From: Betaproteobacteria bacterium
Lineage (GTDB): Bacteria; Pseudomonadota; Gammaproteobacteria; Burkholderiales; Burkholderiaceae
DNA: 64,000 bases
Assembly (NCBI GenBank): GCA_009783065.1
Contig: WRHV01000005.1
Coordinates: forward strand, 1 to 64,000
Direction of reading: 5' to 3'
Below are positions 31,304 to 39,333 of the stretch, in pieces; the stretch's first letter is position 1, and the number at the start of each line of letters is the position of its first letter. Under the pieces are notes generated by a model. The model searched no databases, was not told the DNA's origin, and was given only the letters and a program-made list of their open reading frames with translations. A program made the translations under genes and the position numbers.

Positions 31304-32539
31304 ATGTCTGCTCGCTATTTTTATTTCTGCACCTGTCCACGCGGACTGGAAACACTACTGGCGGAAGAACTCGGCGAAATTGCCGAAAAAAGCCCTTCTC
31401 TCAAAATACAGGCCCCCATTTCAGGCGGCGTGCATTGTTCAGGCACGATGGAAGACGGCTGGCTTATCAACCTGCACTCCCGCATCGCTTCCCGTATCCT
31501 GCTCCGAATCGCGCAAGGTTCCTACCGCCATGAGGACGATATTTACAACCTGGCGCTTTCCCAGAAATGGGAAGACTGGTTTCGTGTTGACTGTACGATC
31601 CGGATTGATGTCGCCGCCATCAAATCGCCACTAAAAAGCATCAATTTCACAACACTCAAAATAAAAGACGCCGTTGCCGACCATTTCCGCAACCTTTTCG
31701 GAAAACGTCCCTCCATCGATACGAAAACACCGGATATCCGGATTGCCGCCTTTTTGGATGCCAGTCATGTAACGCTTTATCTTGATACTTCCGGAGAATC
31801 GCTTTTCAAACGGGGATGGCGTACCAAAAAAGGGGATGCCCCCCTGCGTGAAAATCTTGCCGCTGGTCTTTTGCGGGCCGCAGGCTGGAAACCCGGAATG
31901 GTCCTGTTTGATCCCATGTGCGGCTCCGGCACGATCCTGGCGGAAGCCGCGCAAATCCTGGCCGGTATTCCTCCCGGCCTCAACCGATCATTTGCTTTTG
32001 AAAAGCTCAACGGATTTGACGCAAAAAAATGGCAAGCGATGAAAAGCGCCTGCAAACCCCGCCCGCTGCCCGCAGAACCAACCCTTTTCGGCAGTGACAT
32101 TTCCGGGGACATGATTGCCATAGCAAAGCACAACATCAAGGCAGCCGGCATCAGCATGGACATCCCGCTCAAGCAAATAGAAGCGCAGGAAGTGCAGCCG
32201 CCGACTGACGTGCCCGGCATCATGCTAACCAATCCGCCCTACGGGGAACGCATCGGTGTCCGTGGAGACCGCACCACGGAAGCCGAAGAAAGAGCATCCC
32301 TGTTTTACACGGCCTTCGGTTCCACGCTCAAGCAGCGCTTCTCCGGCTGGAAAATCTTTCTCTTCACGGCAGACCTGGATGTGCCGCGCATGCTGCGTTT
32401 AAAAGAATCCCGAAAAACCCCTTTCTACAATGGCGCCATTGAATGCCGCCTCTTCCGTTTTGACATGATTGCGGGCTCCAATCGCCGTAACCCGGTAAAC
32501 GCCAATAACGCGCTTGAACAGGACACCCCGAAAACATAA
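31304..32539 (+). CDS. THUMP-domain RNA N2-guanine methyltransferase (RlmL type)
   Basis: 411 residues. The N-terminal YFYFCTCPRGLETLLAEELG start and following THUMP region bind RNA; the SAM-dependent catalytic part has DPMCGSGTILAEAA (motif I) and TNPPYGERIGVRG (motif IV). This matches the RlmL half of the E. coli RlmKL 23S rRNA methyltransferase (m2G2445); the RlmK half is absent, as is usual outside gammaproteobacteria. Confidence 0.9.
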   Translation: MSARYFYFCTCPRGLETLLAEELGEIAEKSPSLKIQAPISGGVHCSGTMEDGWLINLHSRIASRILLRIAQGSYRHEDDIYNLALSQKWEDWFRVDCTIRIDVAAIKSPLKSINFTTLKIKDAVADHFRNLFGKRPSIDTKTPDIRIAAFLDASHVTLYLDTSGESLFKRGWRTKKGDAPLRENLAAGLLRAAGWKPGMVLFDPMCGSGTILAEAAQILAGIPPGLNRSFAFEKLNGFDAKKWQAMKSACKPRPLPAEPTLFGSDISGDMIAIAKHNIKAAGISMDIPLKQIEAQEVQPPTDVPGIMLTNPPYGERIGVRGDRTTEAEERASLFYTAFGSTLKQRFSGWKIFLFTADLDVPRMLRLKESRKTPFYNGAIECRLFRFDMIAGSNRRNPVNANNALEQDTPKT

Positions 32540-32551
32540 CGGGGAAATAGG

Positions 32552-34672
32552 GTGAAACCGATCAAAACACTCCTTATCGATAACTACGATTCCTTCACCC
32601 ACAACCTGGTTCATCTCATCACACGTGTCAACGGCACGCCGCCCTTTTTGATGCGAAATGATGAAAAAGCATGGAAAAACGAATATCTGCACTATTTTGA
32701 CAATATTGTCATTTCGCCCGGCCCCGGCCGACCGGAAAAAATCACCGATTTTGGCCTTTGTCGTGAAATCATTTTGACATCAACCATCCCGGTACTGGGC
32801 GTCTGTCTTGGACACCAGGGCATATGCGCCCTGCATGGCGCAACCATTGACCTCGCGCCTGAACCCCGACATGGCCGCATCTCACCGATCTCTCATCATC
32901 AGGCTGGACTCTTTCTTCATATCCCTTCCCCTTTTCATGCTGTCAGGTATCACTCTCTGGCTGTTTACAATCTGCCTGAAGAATTGGAACCAACAGCCTG
33001 GTCAGAGGATGGCGTCATCATGGCTGTGGCGCATCGCACCAAACCCCTGTTTGGCGTCCAGTTTCATCCTGAATCCATCTGCACGGGATATGGTGAGATT
33101 TTGTTTCGGAATTTTTCGGAAATAACGCGTTCCCGGCAGACACAGAAAAGCACGCCTGTGCCAGTCTTCATACCTGAACATTTATTTCCAACAAACGTCT
33201 TGCAGCCGCCGGCAGAAAACCAAACTAAAAAAGCGCAGGAAAGTTATCAGGTTCTTCACGACAAACTGCCGTGGGCCATTCCGGCAGAAATGCTCTTTGA
33301 CGCTATTTTCAGGCAATCGCCCCATGCGGTCTGGCTCGACAACAGCCGTCAGGATTATGGATCAGGACGTTTTTCCATCATGTGCGATGCAGATGGCCCA
33401 TTAGGCCGGATCGCACGAGCCGATACTGGCAGCCAAACGATCACGGTCACATCTGCCGAAAAAAAAGAGCTTATCCAAAGCGACTTTTTCGACTGGCTGG
33501 AAAAAGACCTTCAGACACACGCTGTCGCGCCGCCTGACACACCCTTTGAATTCGCGCTTGGCTGGGCAGGCTATATCGGCTACGAAATGAAATCGCTGAC
33601 AGAAGCCGTTCCTTCCCACGCATCGGCACTGCCCGACGCCTGTCTGCTTTTCTGTGACAGGGCACTGGTCATCGACCATGAAGAAAACAGCATCTGGCTT
33701 TTAGCGCTGGCAAGCGCCTCCTGCCGCAAAACACCTCAGGAATGGCTCTCAAAAACCGCCGGTCAACTGGCATCATTAGCCCAAGAACAGCTTAAAATCG
33801 CGCCCCTGCCGGAAAAACTCCCGCTGCACAACCTGGTCACACTACGCCATGATAAAACCGCCTATCTTGAACTGATAGCCCAATGCAAAGAAACATTGCT
33901 CCAGGGTGAAAGTTACGAAATCTGCCTGACCAATATGGCGCATGCCGCCTGCACGATTGATCCGTGGACCGTCTGGCGCATATTGCGCAAATCCAACCCT
34001 GTTCCTTACGGCGCATTCATGCAGTTGGACGGCATCACCATACTAAGCTGTTCGCCCGAACGTTTTCTGGGCATTTCACGTGAACGCATCATTGAATCCA
34101 AACCCATCAAGGGGACTCGCCCCCGCTCAAAAGACCCCATAAAAGACGCACAGTTAAAAGAAGAACTGGCAAACAGCGAAAAAGAACGCGCTGAAAACCT
34201 GATGATCGTCGACCTGGTTCGTAACGATCTGGGGAAAATTGCACAACCTGACTCTGTTAAGGTATCCCGGCTGTTTGACATCGAATCCTACCAAACCGTA
34301 CACCAGATGGTCAGTACCGTCACCGCGAAAATACAGGACGGCATTTCCGTCAGCCGGTGCGTGCGCGCCGCTTTCCCCGGCGGCTCTATGACCGGTGCGC
34401 CGAAACGGCGCACCCTGCAAATACTGGACCGGCTTGAAGGCGGTCCCAGAGGCATTTACTCCGGCACGCTTGGTTACTTCTCCCTTTGCGGCGCCGCCGA
34501 CTTAAGCATTATCATCCGAACCCTGGTCATGACCAACGGACATCTATCATTTGGCATAGGCGGCGCCATTACCGCCCTCTCCGACCCAAAAGAAGAATTT
34601 GAGGAAATACGCACCAAAGCACAAGCTTTCCTGACCCTCTTTGATACGGATTTTGCAACAGAGGCCGGCTAA
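32552..34672 (+). CDS. pabB: Aminodeoxychorismate synthase, fused glutaminase and synthase
   Basis: 706 residues starting with GTG at 32552 (GGGG-A3 region upstream). The first 190 residues are a class I glutamine amidotransferase with Cys in GVCLGHQGICAL and His-x-Glu in GVQFHPESI. The rest is a chorismate-binding synthase with PIKGTRPR, whose Lys distinguishes PabB from anthranilate synthase, and FPGGSMTGAPKRR. It makes 4-amino-4-deoxychorismate for folate. The pabA-pabB fusion and the lyase-like gene after it form a compact p-aminobenzoate unit. Confidence 0.9.
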   Translation: MKPIKTLLIDNYDSFTHNLVHLITRVNGTPPFLMRNDEKAWKNEYLHYFDNIVISPGPGRPEKITDFGLCREIILTSTIPVLGVCLGHQGICALHGATIDLAPEPRHGRISPISHHQAGLFLHIPSPFHAVRYHSLAVYNLPEELEPTAWSEDGVIMAVAHRTKPLFGVQFHPESICTGYGEILFRNFSEITRSRQTQKSTPVPVFIPEHLFPTNVLQPPAENQTKKAQESYQVLHDKLPWAIPAEMLFDAIFRQSPHAVWLDNSRQDYGSGRFSIMCDADGPLGRIARADTGSQTITVTSAEKKELIQSDFFDWLEKDLQTHAVAPPDTPFEFALGWAGYIGYEMKSLTEAVPSHASALPDACLLFCDRALVIDHEENSIWLLALASASCRKTPQEWLSKTAGQLASLAQEQLKIAPLPEKLPLHNLVTLRHDKTAYLELIAQCKETLLQGESYEICLTNMAHAACTIDPWTVWRILRKSNPVPYGAFMQLDGITILSCSPERFLGISRERIIESKPIKGTRPRSKDPIKDAQLKEELANSEKERAENLMIVDLVRNDLGKIAQPDSVKVSRLFDIESYQTVHQMVSTVTAKIQDGISVSRCVRAAFPGGSMTGAPKRRTLQILDRLEGGPRGIYSGTLGYFSLCGAADLSIIIRTLVMTNGHLSFGIGGAITALSDPKEEFEEIRTKAQAFLTLFDTDFATEAG

Positions 34673-34675
34673 AAA

Positions 34676-35479
34676 ATGGATACTTCGACATCACTCTACC
34701 GCTATACACCCGATGGTCAGATGCAGCCTATAACGGACACATCCGCCAGATTGTTGGTTGCGGATTCTTTCCTGGTCAATAACGGCATGGCCCGCGCTCC
34801 CGAATTGCATGCCAGACGTTTTACGGCAAGCTGCCAATCACTGGCAAACATTGACGCCGGACTGCTCACCCGCTTTTGGCCGCTTGCCATGCGGCACATC
34901 CCGGCAAAAGGACAATGGTTTCCCAGACTGGAACTCGTCGGCTCCCGCAAACAGTCTTTTCTGCAAATCCGCATCAGGCCGGCACCCGAACGGCAAAACA
35001 CGGCGCGCCTCATCCATTGCGATACACGGGACAACCGGCGCCATCCAAGACACAAGGGACCGGATATCTTGCAACTGACAGCGCAAAGAAAAAACATATC
35101 AAAAAAAGGGGCAGATGAAGGCATCCTGTGCACCCCGTCGCGTTATCTCCTTGAAGGCTTTTTCAGCAGCATCTTGTGGTGGGAAAAAAACACGCTTTGC
35201 CAGACACCGCTTTCCAAACGCATCCTGCCTTCTATCACGTCCGCGCTTATCATGCAGATCGCCGCCAGCCATGGAATTGCTACGGCAACCCGTTTCCGGC
35301 ATTTGCATGAGCTCAACGGCTGTGAAACATGGGTCGTCAATGCGTTGCATGGCATCCGTCGCGCTATAAACTGGCCGCTCGCGCCGTGGCAAGTAAGCAC
35401 TCACACCGATCACGTTGACTGGCAACAAGCGCTTGATCAGTACGCTCTCCGCCCCATTCACCAACTGCCTATAACCTGA
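34676..35479 (+). CDS. pabC: Class IV aminotransferase-like protein, probable aminodeoxychorismate lyase
   Basis: 267 residues starting three bases after the fused synthase gene. Class IV features visible are LLVADSFLVNNG, an HKG segment (RHPRHKGPDIL) that would carry the PLP lysine, and DEGILCTPSRYLLEGFFSSI. The sequence is divergent from E. coli PabC, so the lyase role rests mainly on its position directly after pabAB. It is the last core gene before the restriction-modification insert. Confidence 0.78.
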   Translation: MDTSTSLYRYTPDGQMQPITDTSARLLVADSFLVNNGMARAPELHARRFTASCQSLANIDAGLLTRFWPLAMRHIPAKGQWFPRLELVGSRKQSFLQIRIRPAPERQNTARLIHCDTRDNRRHPRHKGPDILQLTAQRKNISKKGADEGILCTPSRYLLEGFFSSILWWEKNTLCQTPLSKRILPSITSALIMQIAASHGIATATRFRHLHELNGCETWVVNALHGIRRAINWPLAPWQVSTHTDHVDWQQALDQYALRPIHQLPIT

Positions 35480-35489
35480 AAAAATAGGA

Positions 35490-35502
35490 AATTATGTAGC
35501 AA
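35490..35502 (+). repeat. Left 13-bp inverted repeat of the restriction-modification insert
   Basis: AATTATGTAGCAA, 10 bases after the pabC stop; its exact reverse complement is at 39297-39309. No longer match is seen outward or inward. Confidence 0.7.
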
Positions 35503-35569
35503 CCATACAAAGCCAATGACCACCTGAACTCCTACAATCAGCCCGTTTTGTTTTTCAGATAGGTGTATC

Positions 35570-35917
35570 ATGGCTGAATCTCACATTATTTTCGGCCTTG
35601 CGGCCAAACGGTCAGAACTGACCGGACTGATTGATCATCACCGGCAAGAAATTACCCCATTGATTATCGATCTGATGCATATTGATGCCATTAGTATGGC
35701 TGCAAATCTCGCACTGCCAGCCGACATGTACCCAGGAAATAATGCCATCCACTACGCTACACACCGAGTAAATTGTTCCTCCGCGGTTGCCCCAACGGAT
35801 TTCACGGAAAACGCGAAACTTCCGATTCGGACATTTCCATCACTTGGCGTACCAACAGTGTGCGAGCTTTGGCGAAGAAAAGAAAGTGTTGGTGGTAAAA
35901 CACAGAAAACCTCATAA
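35570..35917 (+). pseudogene. Probable remnant of a mobile-element-associated gene
   Basis: An open frame of 115 codons. Its first 40 residues (MAESHIIFGLAAKRSELTGL, then IDHHRQEITPLIIDLMHIDA) resemble small proteins often found beside site-specific recombinases; this resemblance is from memory and untested. After that the similarity stops and the sequence (from about 35690) looks like unrelated or frame-shifted DNA. A fragment left by an earlier insertion or recombination is the simplest reading. It could also be a short hypothetical protein. Confidence 0.4.
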
Positions 35918-35961
35918 CACATGAAAATATGTGTTTATTATACACAGCCTATTATGTGTTT
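35916..35961. promoter_or_regulatory. Repeated half-sites, candidate operator of the controller gene
   Basis: AACACAT (35916-35922) and ATGTGTT (35929-35935) form an inverted repeat with a 6-base spacer, and a further ATGTGTT lies at 35954-35960, 25 bases from the previous copy. The set sits just upstream of the promoter at 35986-36015, where a restriction-modification controller protein would be expected to bind. Confidence 0.45.
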
Positions 35962-35985
35962 CAAATTAAAAACAAATATTTTGAT

Positions 35986-36015
35986 TTGCAATACACCTTA
36001 TTTAATTTGTATAGT
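35986..36015 (+). promoter_or_regulatory. Promoter of the restriction-modification operon
   Basis: TTGCAA (35986-35991), 18-base spacer, TATAGT (36010-36015), about 50 bases upstream of the controller start. Confidence 0.55.
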
Positions 36016-36063
36016 AAAGTAAAGGCTGGGCAATGCACTACAAAGTTTGATATGATTTTAGTC

Positions 36064-36360
36064 ATGACCTATGATGAATTTCGGCGACAACTTGGAAAGG
36101 CTGGGCTAACCGTGAAAGGGTTTGCTCTGTTAATCAAGCAAACGCCAAACTCTATTACCAATTATGCAACTCATGGCGAAGTGCCACCGCATCTAGCGAT
36201 TATTGCAGCATTGATGGGCGATATGGCTGAAGCTGGACTGGATTTCCGCACTACGTTAGCTCGCATCCAGTATGAAGCGAGTAAACCTCGTGGTGGTGCC
36301 ATCAAAGGAAGGTTCGGCGGAGCAAAACAAATTAATCTGAACCTAATACCGAATATTTAG
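36064..36360 (+). CDS. Small HTH-like controller protein of the restriction-modification cassette
   Basis: 98 residues from ATG 36064 (MTYDEFRRQLGKAGLTVKGF); ATG 36052 (four residues longer) is an alternative and neither has a strong ribosome binding site. The segment LTVKGFALLIKQTPNSITNYATHGEVPPHL reads as a helix-turn-helix of the XRE-like kind seen next to DNA methyltransferases. A basic, Gly-rich tail (KPRGGAIKGRFGG) follows. It lies 12 bases before the methyltransferase and probably sets the order of methylase and nuclease expression (inference). Confidence 0.68.
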   Translation: MTYDEFRRQLGKAGLTVKGFALLIKQTPNSITNYATHGEVPPHLAIIAALMGDMAEAGLDFRTTLARIQYEASKPRGGAIKGRFGGAKQINLNLIPNI

Positions 36361-36372
36361 GAATTACAAGCT

Positions 36373-38022
36373 ATGAATTTCATTGAAAACGAAACTGCTC
36401 AAAAGCTTCGGGGAGGTTACTACACGCCACTGGATCTAGCTGTTTTTCTTGCCCAGTGGATCAAGGACATTCGTCCTGCGCGTATTTTGGAGCCTAGTTG
36501 TGGGGATGGAGTGTTTTTTGAGGCTCTTGCCAATGTTAAGGGACTCCAAGAAGCGAATGTCCTTGGATTCGAACTTGAGCCGGATGAAGCTGCAAAGGCA
36601 CAGGCACGTGCTAAAGCTGTTGGTATAGAAGCGGTAATCCATAACGAGGATTTCCTTCAATGGACAATCAATCACCGGAATGATGTCAGCGCTAGGTTTG
36701 ATGCTATTGTTGGTAATCCTCCCTTTATTCGATATCAATATCTTCCAGCGCCATTCCAAGTTTGTGCTGAGCAAATCTTCAGGGAGCTGAGTCTTCCATT
36801 TACAAAGCATACAAACGCTTGGGTATCGTTTATTCTCGCATCCATGACACTTCTGCGCCCTGGTGGACGCTTGGCAATGGTGGTTCCTGCCGAGATTATC
36901 CACGTCACGCATGCACAATCATTACGTTCCTATCTCGGACGTGAATGTCGTCGTCTAGTCATTATTGACCCCGAAGAGCTTTGGTTTAGCGACACGCTGC
37001 AGGGCGCGGTGATTTTGCTTGCAGAAAAAAAACATGGCAAAACGGATAGAGCTGAAGGTCTTGGTATATATCCGGTAAAGGGTCGTGAATTTCTTTATCT
37101 TAATCCGGCTGATGTTTTCCTGGCACCACAATCAATTAACGGCAAAACTGTACAAGGTAAATGGACTCGTGCTTTGCTCGATCAGGAGACGCTGGCACTT
37201 TTCGATGAACTTGCGCAACATGAGGCTGTACATCAGTTCAAGGATATTGCCGAGGTCTATGTTGGTATTGTCACTGGCGCGAACAAGTTTTTTCTTGTTC
37301 CTGATGAGGTTGTAGAGAACTATAAACTCGACAAGTGGGCGCACCCAATGTTTGGACGTAGCGAACATTGCCCTGGAATTATCTATGATGACCAGCAACA
37401 TGCCGCAAATGCAGCGAAGGGGAATCCTACGAATTTTCTTTGGTTTTTAGAAAATAAGGGCAAGGTGGATACTGCTGCTGAAACCTATATTCGGCAGGGA
37501 GAAGAACAGGACCTCCACACTCGCTATAAATGTAGAATTCGAACTCCATGGTATACCGTGCCCTCTGTCTATGCGACGGAAATTGGCATGCTCAAGCGAG
37601 CTCATGATACGCCACGCCTTATTCTCAATCGAATTGGCGCCTACACGACCGATACGGCTTATCGTATCCGTACGCGAGGTGTTACCCCCGAAAAACTCGT
37701 TGGTTGCTTCATCAATCCGCTGACAGCCCTTAGCGCCGAACTGGAAGGCCGCCACTATGGTGGAGGAGTACTGGAATTGATACCTTCCGAAATCGAGCGA
37801 TTAATGATTCCTCTGCCCGAAGAGGCAAACGTCGATCTTGTTGGCCTGGACAACGCAATTCGTAACTTGCCAACTTATGAGGTGCTTGCATATCAAGGCA
37901 AAACGGTTTTGGGTGCTATGGGTATATCCCATGCAAAACAAGAACGTGTATTAGACGGTTGGCGTAAGTTGAAAGGTCGGCGACACCGCACATCCGAAGA
38001 ATCTTCAACCGATGCCTCCTAG
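36373..38022 (+). CDS. N6-adenine DNA methyltransferase of a type II system
   Basis: 549 residues. After the N-terminal KLRGGYYTPLDLAVFLAQWI come SAM motif I ILEPSCGDGVFFEAL (about residues 36-50) and catalytic motif IV VGNPPFIRYQY (about 114-124). The NPPF tetrad marks an amino-methyltransferase, most likely N6-adenine. The C-terminal half (from about 260) would hold the target-recognition region (TaqI/Eco57I-like layout). The stop codon overlaps that of the converging nuclease gene in the palindrome CTAG. Base composition is more AT-rich than the neighbours. Confidence 0.88.
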   Translation: MNFIENETAQKLRGGYYTPLDLAVFLAQWIKDIRPARILEPSCGDGVFFEALANVKGLQEANVLGFELEPDEAAKAQARAKAVGIEAVIHNEDFLQWTINHRNDVSARFDAIVGNPPFIRYQYLPAPFQVCAEQIFRELSLPFTKHTNAWVSFILASMTLLRPGGRLAMVVPAEIIHVTHAQSLRSYLGRECRRLVIIDPEELWFSDTLQGAVILLAEKKHGKTDRAEGLGIYPVKGREFLYLNPADVFLAPQSINGKTVQGKWTRALLDQETLALFDELAQHEAVHQFKDIAEVYVGIVTGANKFFLVPDEVVENYKLDKWAHPMFGRSEHCPGIIYDDQQHAANAAKGNPTNFLWFLENKGKVDTAAETYIRQGEEQDLHTRYKCRIRTPWYTVPSVYATEIGMLKRAHDTPRLILNRIGAYTTDTAYRIRTRGVTPEKLVGCFINPLTALSAELEGRHYGGGVLELIPSEIERLMIPLPEEANVDLVGLDNAIRNLPTYEVLAYQGKTVLGAMGISHAKQERVLDGWRKLKGRRHRTSEESSTDAS

Positions 38023-39212
38023 TCTATTTCCAGGATAAACCGCATCGGGTCGACTTTATCACGGTAGAGCGCTAATGTTCTGCCAATCAGGTCAGGACGG
38101 GCCACATATTCTCGCATCGGCCCCCAGCTTAGGCGGGTCATTGCATTTCTCTGTTTATACGTCTCGGTGGTTGTACTGGTGGTATGGCGAATAGCCAAAT
38201 CAAACTCGCCATAACTGATTCCCTTCAAAACAAGCTGGAATTTTGCAAAAGCTTCATCTACCGTTCCTGATCGAGTAGCCCACACGAGGTGCGGAAATAC
38301 GTTGTCCCGAAAATAGTGCCGATGATCGACACTCTCGGGAAGTAGGCCTTTGTCTAGGTTAACCGAGCCGGTCGCGTGTGTACCCGCAGTATCAGGAATT
38401 GTCAGGTCACGCCGTGTAAGTGGTTTGCTTTCCCAAACAAGTTCAAATTCCACCCCCACGATTGGATGTGCCGGTTTAGGAACGGTTTCATCCGCTGTGA
38501 CCATTGTTGGCGCTTTAATTGGCTTCTTCGTAGGCATGGCTTTCGCTTTTGCAAGCGCGTGGCGAAGTGGAACCACTTTTAGCTTAATGCGGGGAACTGT
38601 GTCTCCTCCACCAGTCCCTCCTGCCGATGTTGTGGGTCTAGGTGGCAAAATTGCCATTTCATCGACTAAGCGGCCATTGACGAGCATGTCATCGAGATCA
38701 ACCCTGGCTCCCACTTTCACAATATGATCTGGGTAATCTATCGGCAAGGCCGTAAATTGCGCCTCGATTTCATCGACTACTATCTTGTCGGACGGGTCAG
38801 TCAAATCAAAATCAAGCAGCATTCCTGCCTCAATGTTGTTATTTAACCCGCCGAGGGTGAGATTCGCACTACTTATTACAAGGCGAGCGCTTGCTTTCCC
38901 GCATACCAAGTACAACTTGGGATGAAAGATGATCGTCCGTGAGCCCGTATCAACAGTATAGAGCTTGCTACCAATGTTAAGCAGGCGAGTAAGCCCTTGG
39001 TGAGATGTAATATTGTTTCGGACTCCGGCGAAAACAGTCACACACGCTGCATGAGCCTTTAGTTCATCCTCAATTTGCTGTACACCGCTTTCACTAACAA
39101 ATGCAATGCTTAATAGCACCCGTTCAATATCAGGAATGTCAAACAATTCACGTATTGCTTCGGCGTGCGTTTTTGGCGTCACACCTTGAAGAATAAAAGC
39201 TTTTTTGGACAT
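38019..39212 (-). CDS. PLD-fold type II restriction endonuclease (BfiI/NgoFVII-like)
   Basis: From ATG 39212 (MSKKAFILQGVTPKTHAEAI) the protein has 397 residues; the frame is open to 39269. The nuclease half has HPKLYLV, SSANLTLGG and NNNIEAGM, giving the His-x-Lys / Asn / Glu set used by BfiI, a metal-independent phospholipase-D-fold endonuclease. A Pro/Lys-rich linker (about 205-255) leads to a C-terminal half (TRRDLTIP, GSVNLDKG, YFRDNVFPHLVWA) like the DNA-binding part of NgoFVII-type enzymes. It would cut DNA unmethylated by the converging methyltransferase. Cleavage site unknown. Confidence 0.8.
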   Translation of the reverse strand: MSKKAFILQGVTPKTHAEAIRELFDIPDIERVLLSIAFVSESGVQQIEDELKAHAACVTVFAGVRNNITSHQGLTRLLNIGSKLYTVDTGSRTIIFHPKLYLVCGKASARLVISSANLTLGGLNNNIEAGMLLDFDLTDPSDKIVVDEIEAQFTALPIDYPDHIVKVGARVDLDDMLVNGRLVDEMAILPPRPTTSAGGTGGGDTVPRIKLKVVPLRHALAKAKAMPTKKPIKAPTMVTADETVPKPAHPIVGVEFELVWESKPLTRRDLTIPDTAGTHATGSVNLDKGLLPESVDHRHYFRDNVFPHLVWATRSGTVDEAFAKFQLVLKGISYGEFDLAIRHTTSTTTETYKQRNAMTRLSWGPMREYVARPDLIGRTLALYRDKVDPMRFILEID

Positions 39213-39296
39213 TCCTGCCAGCCCCTTGAATGGTAGTGGTTTTTGACCGCAATTTATAGCCATTATCATAGCAATGATTTTTAAGTGTTTGTGCCA

Positions 39297-39309
39297 TTGC
39301 TACATAATT
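39297..39309 (-). repeat. Right 13-bp inverted repeat of the restriction-modification insert
   Basis: TTGCTACATAATT, the exact reverse complement of 35490-35502, lying 25 bases from the end of pmbA. Together the two copies bracket all foreign-looking genes. Confidence 0.7.
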
Positions 39310-39333
39310 CCGGAAAAATACCGGAAAACACCC

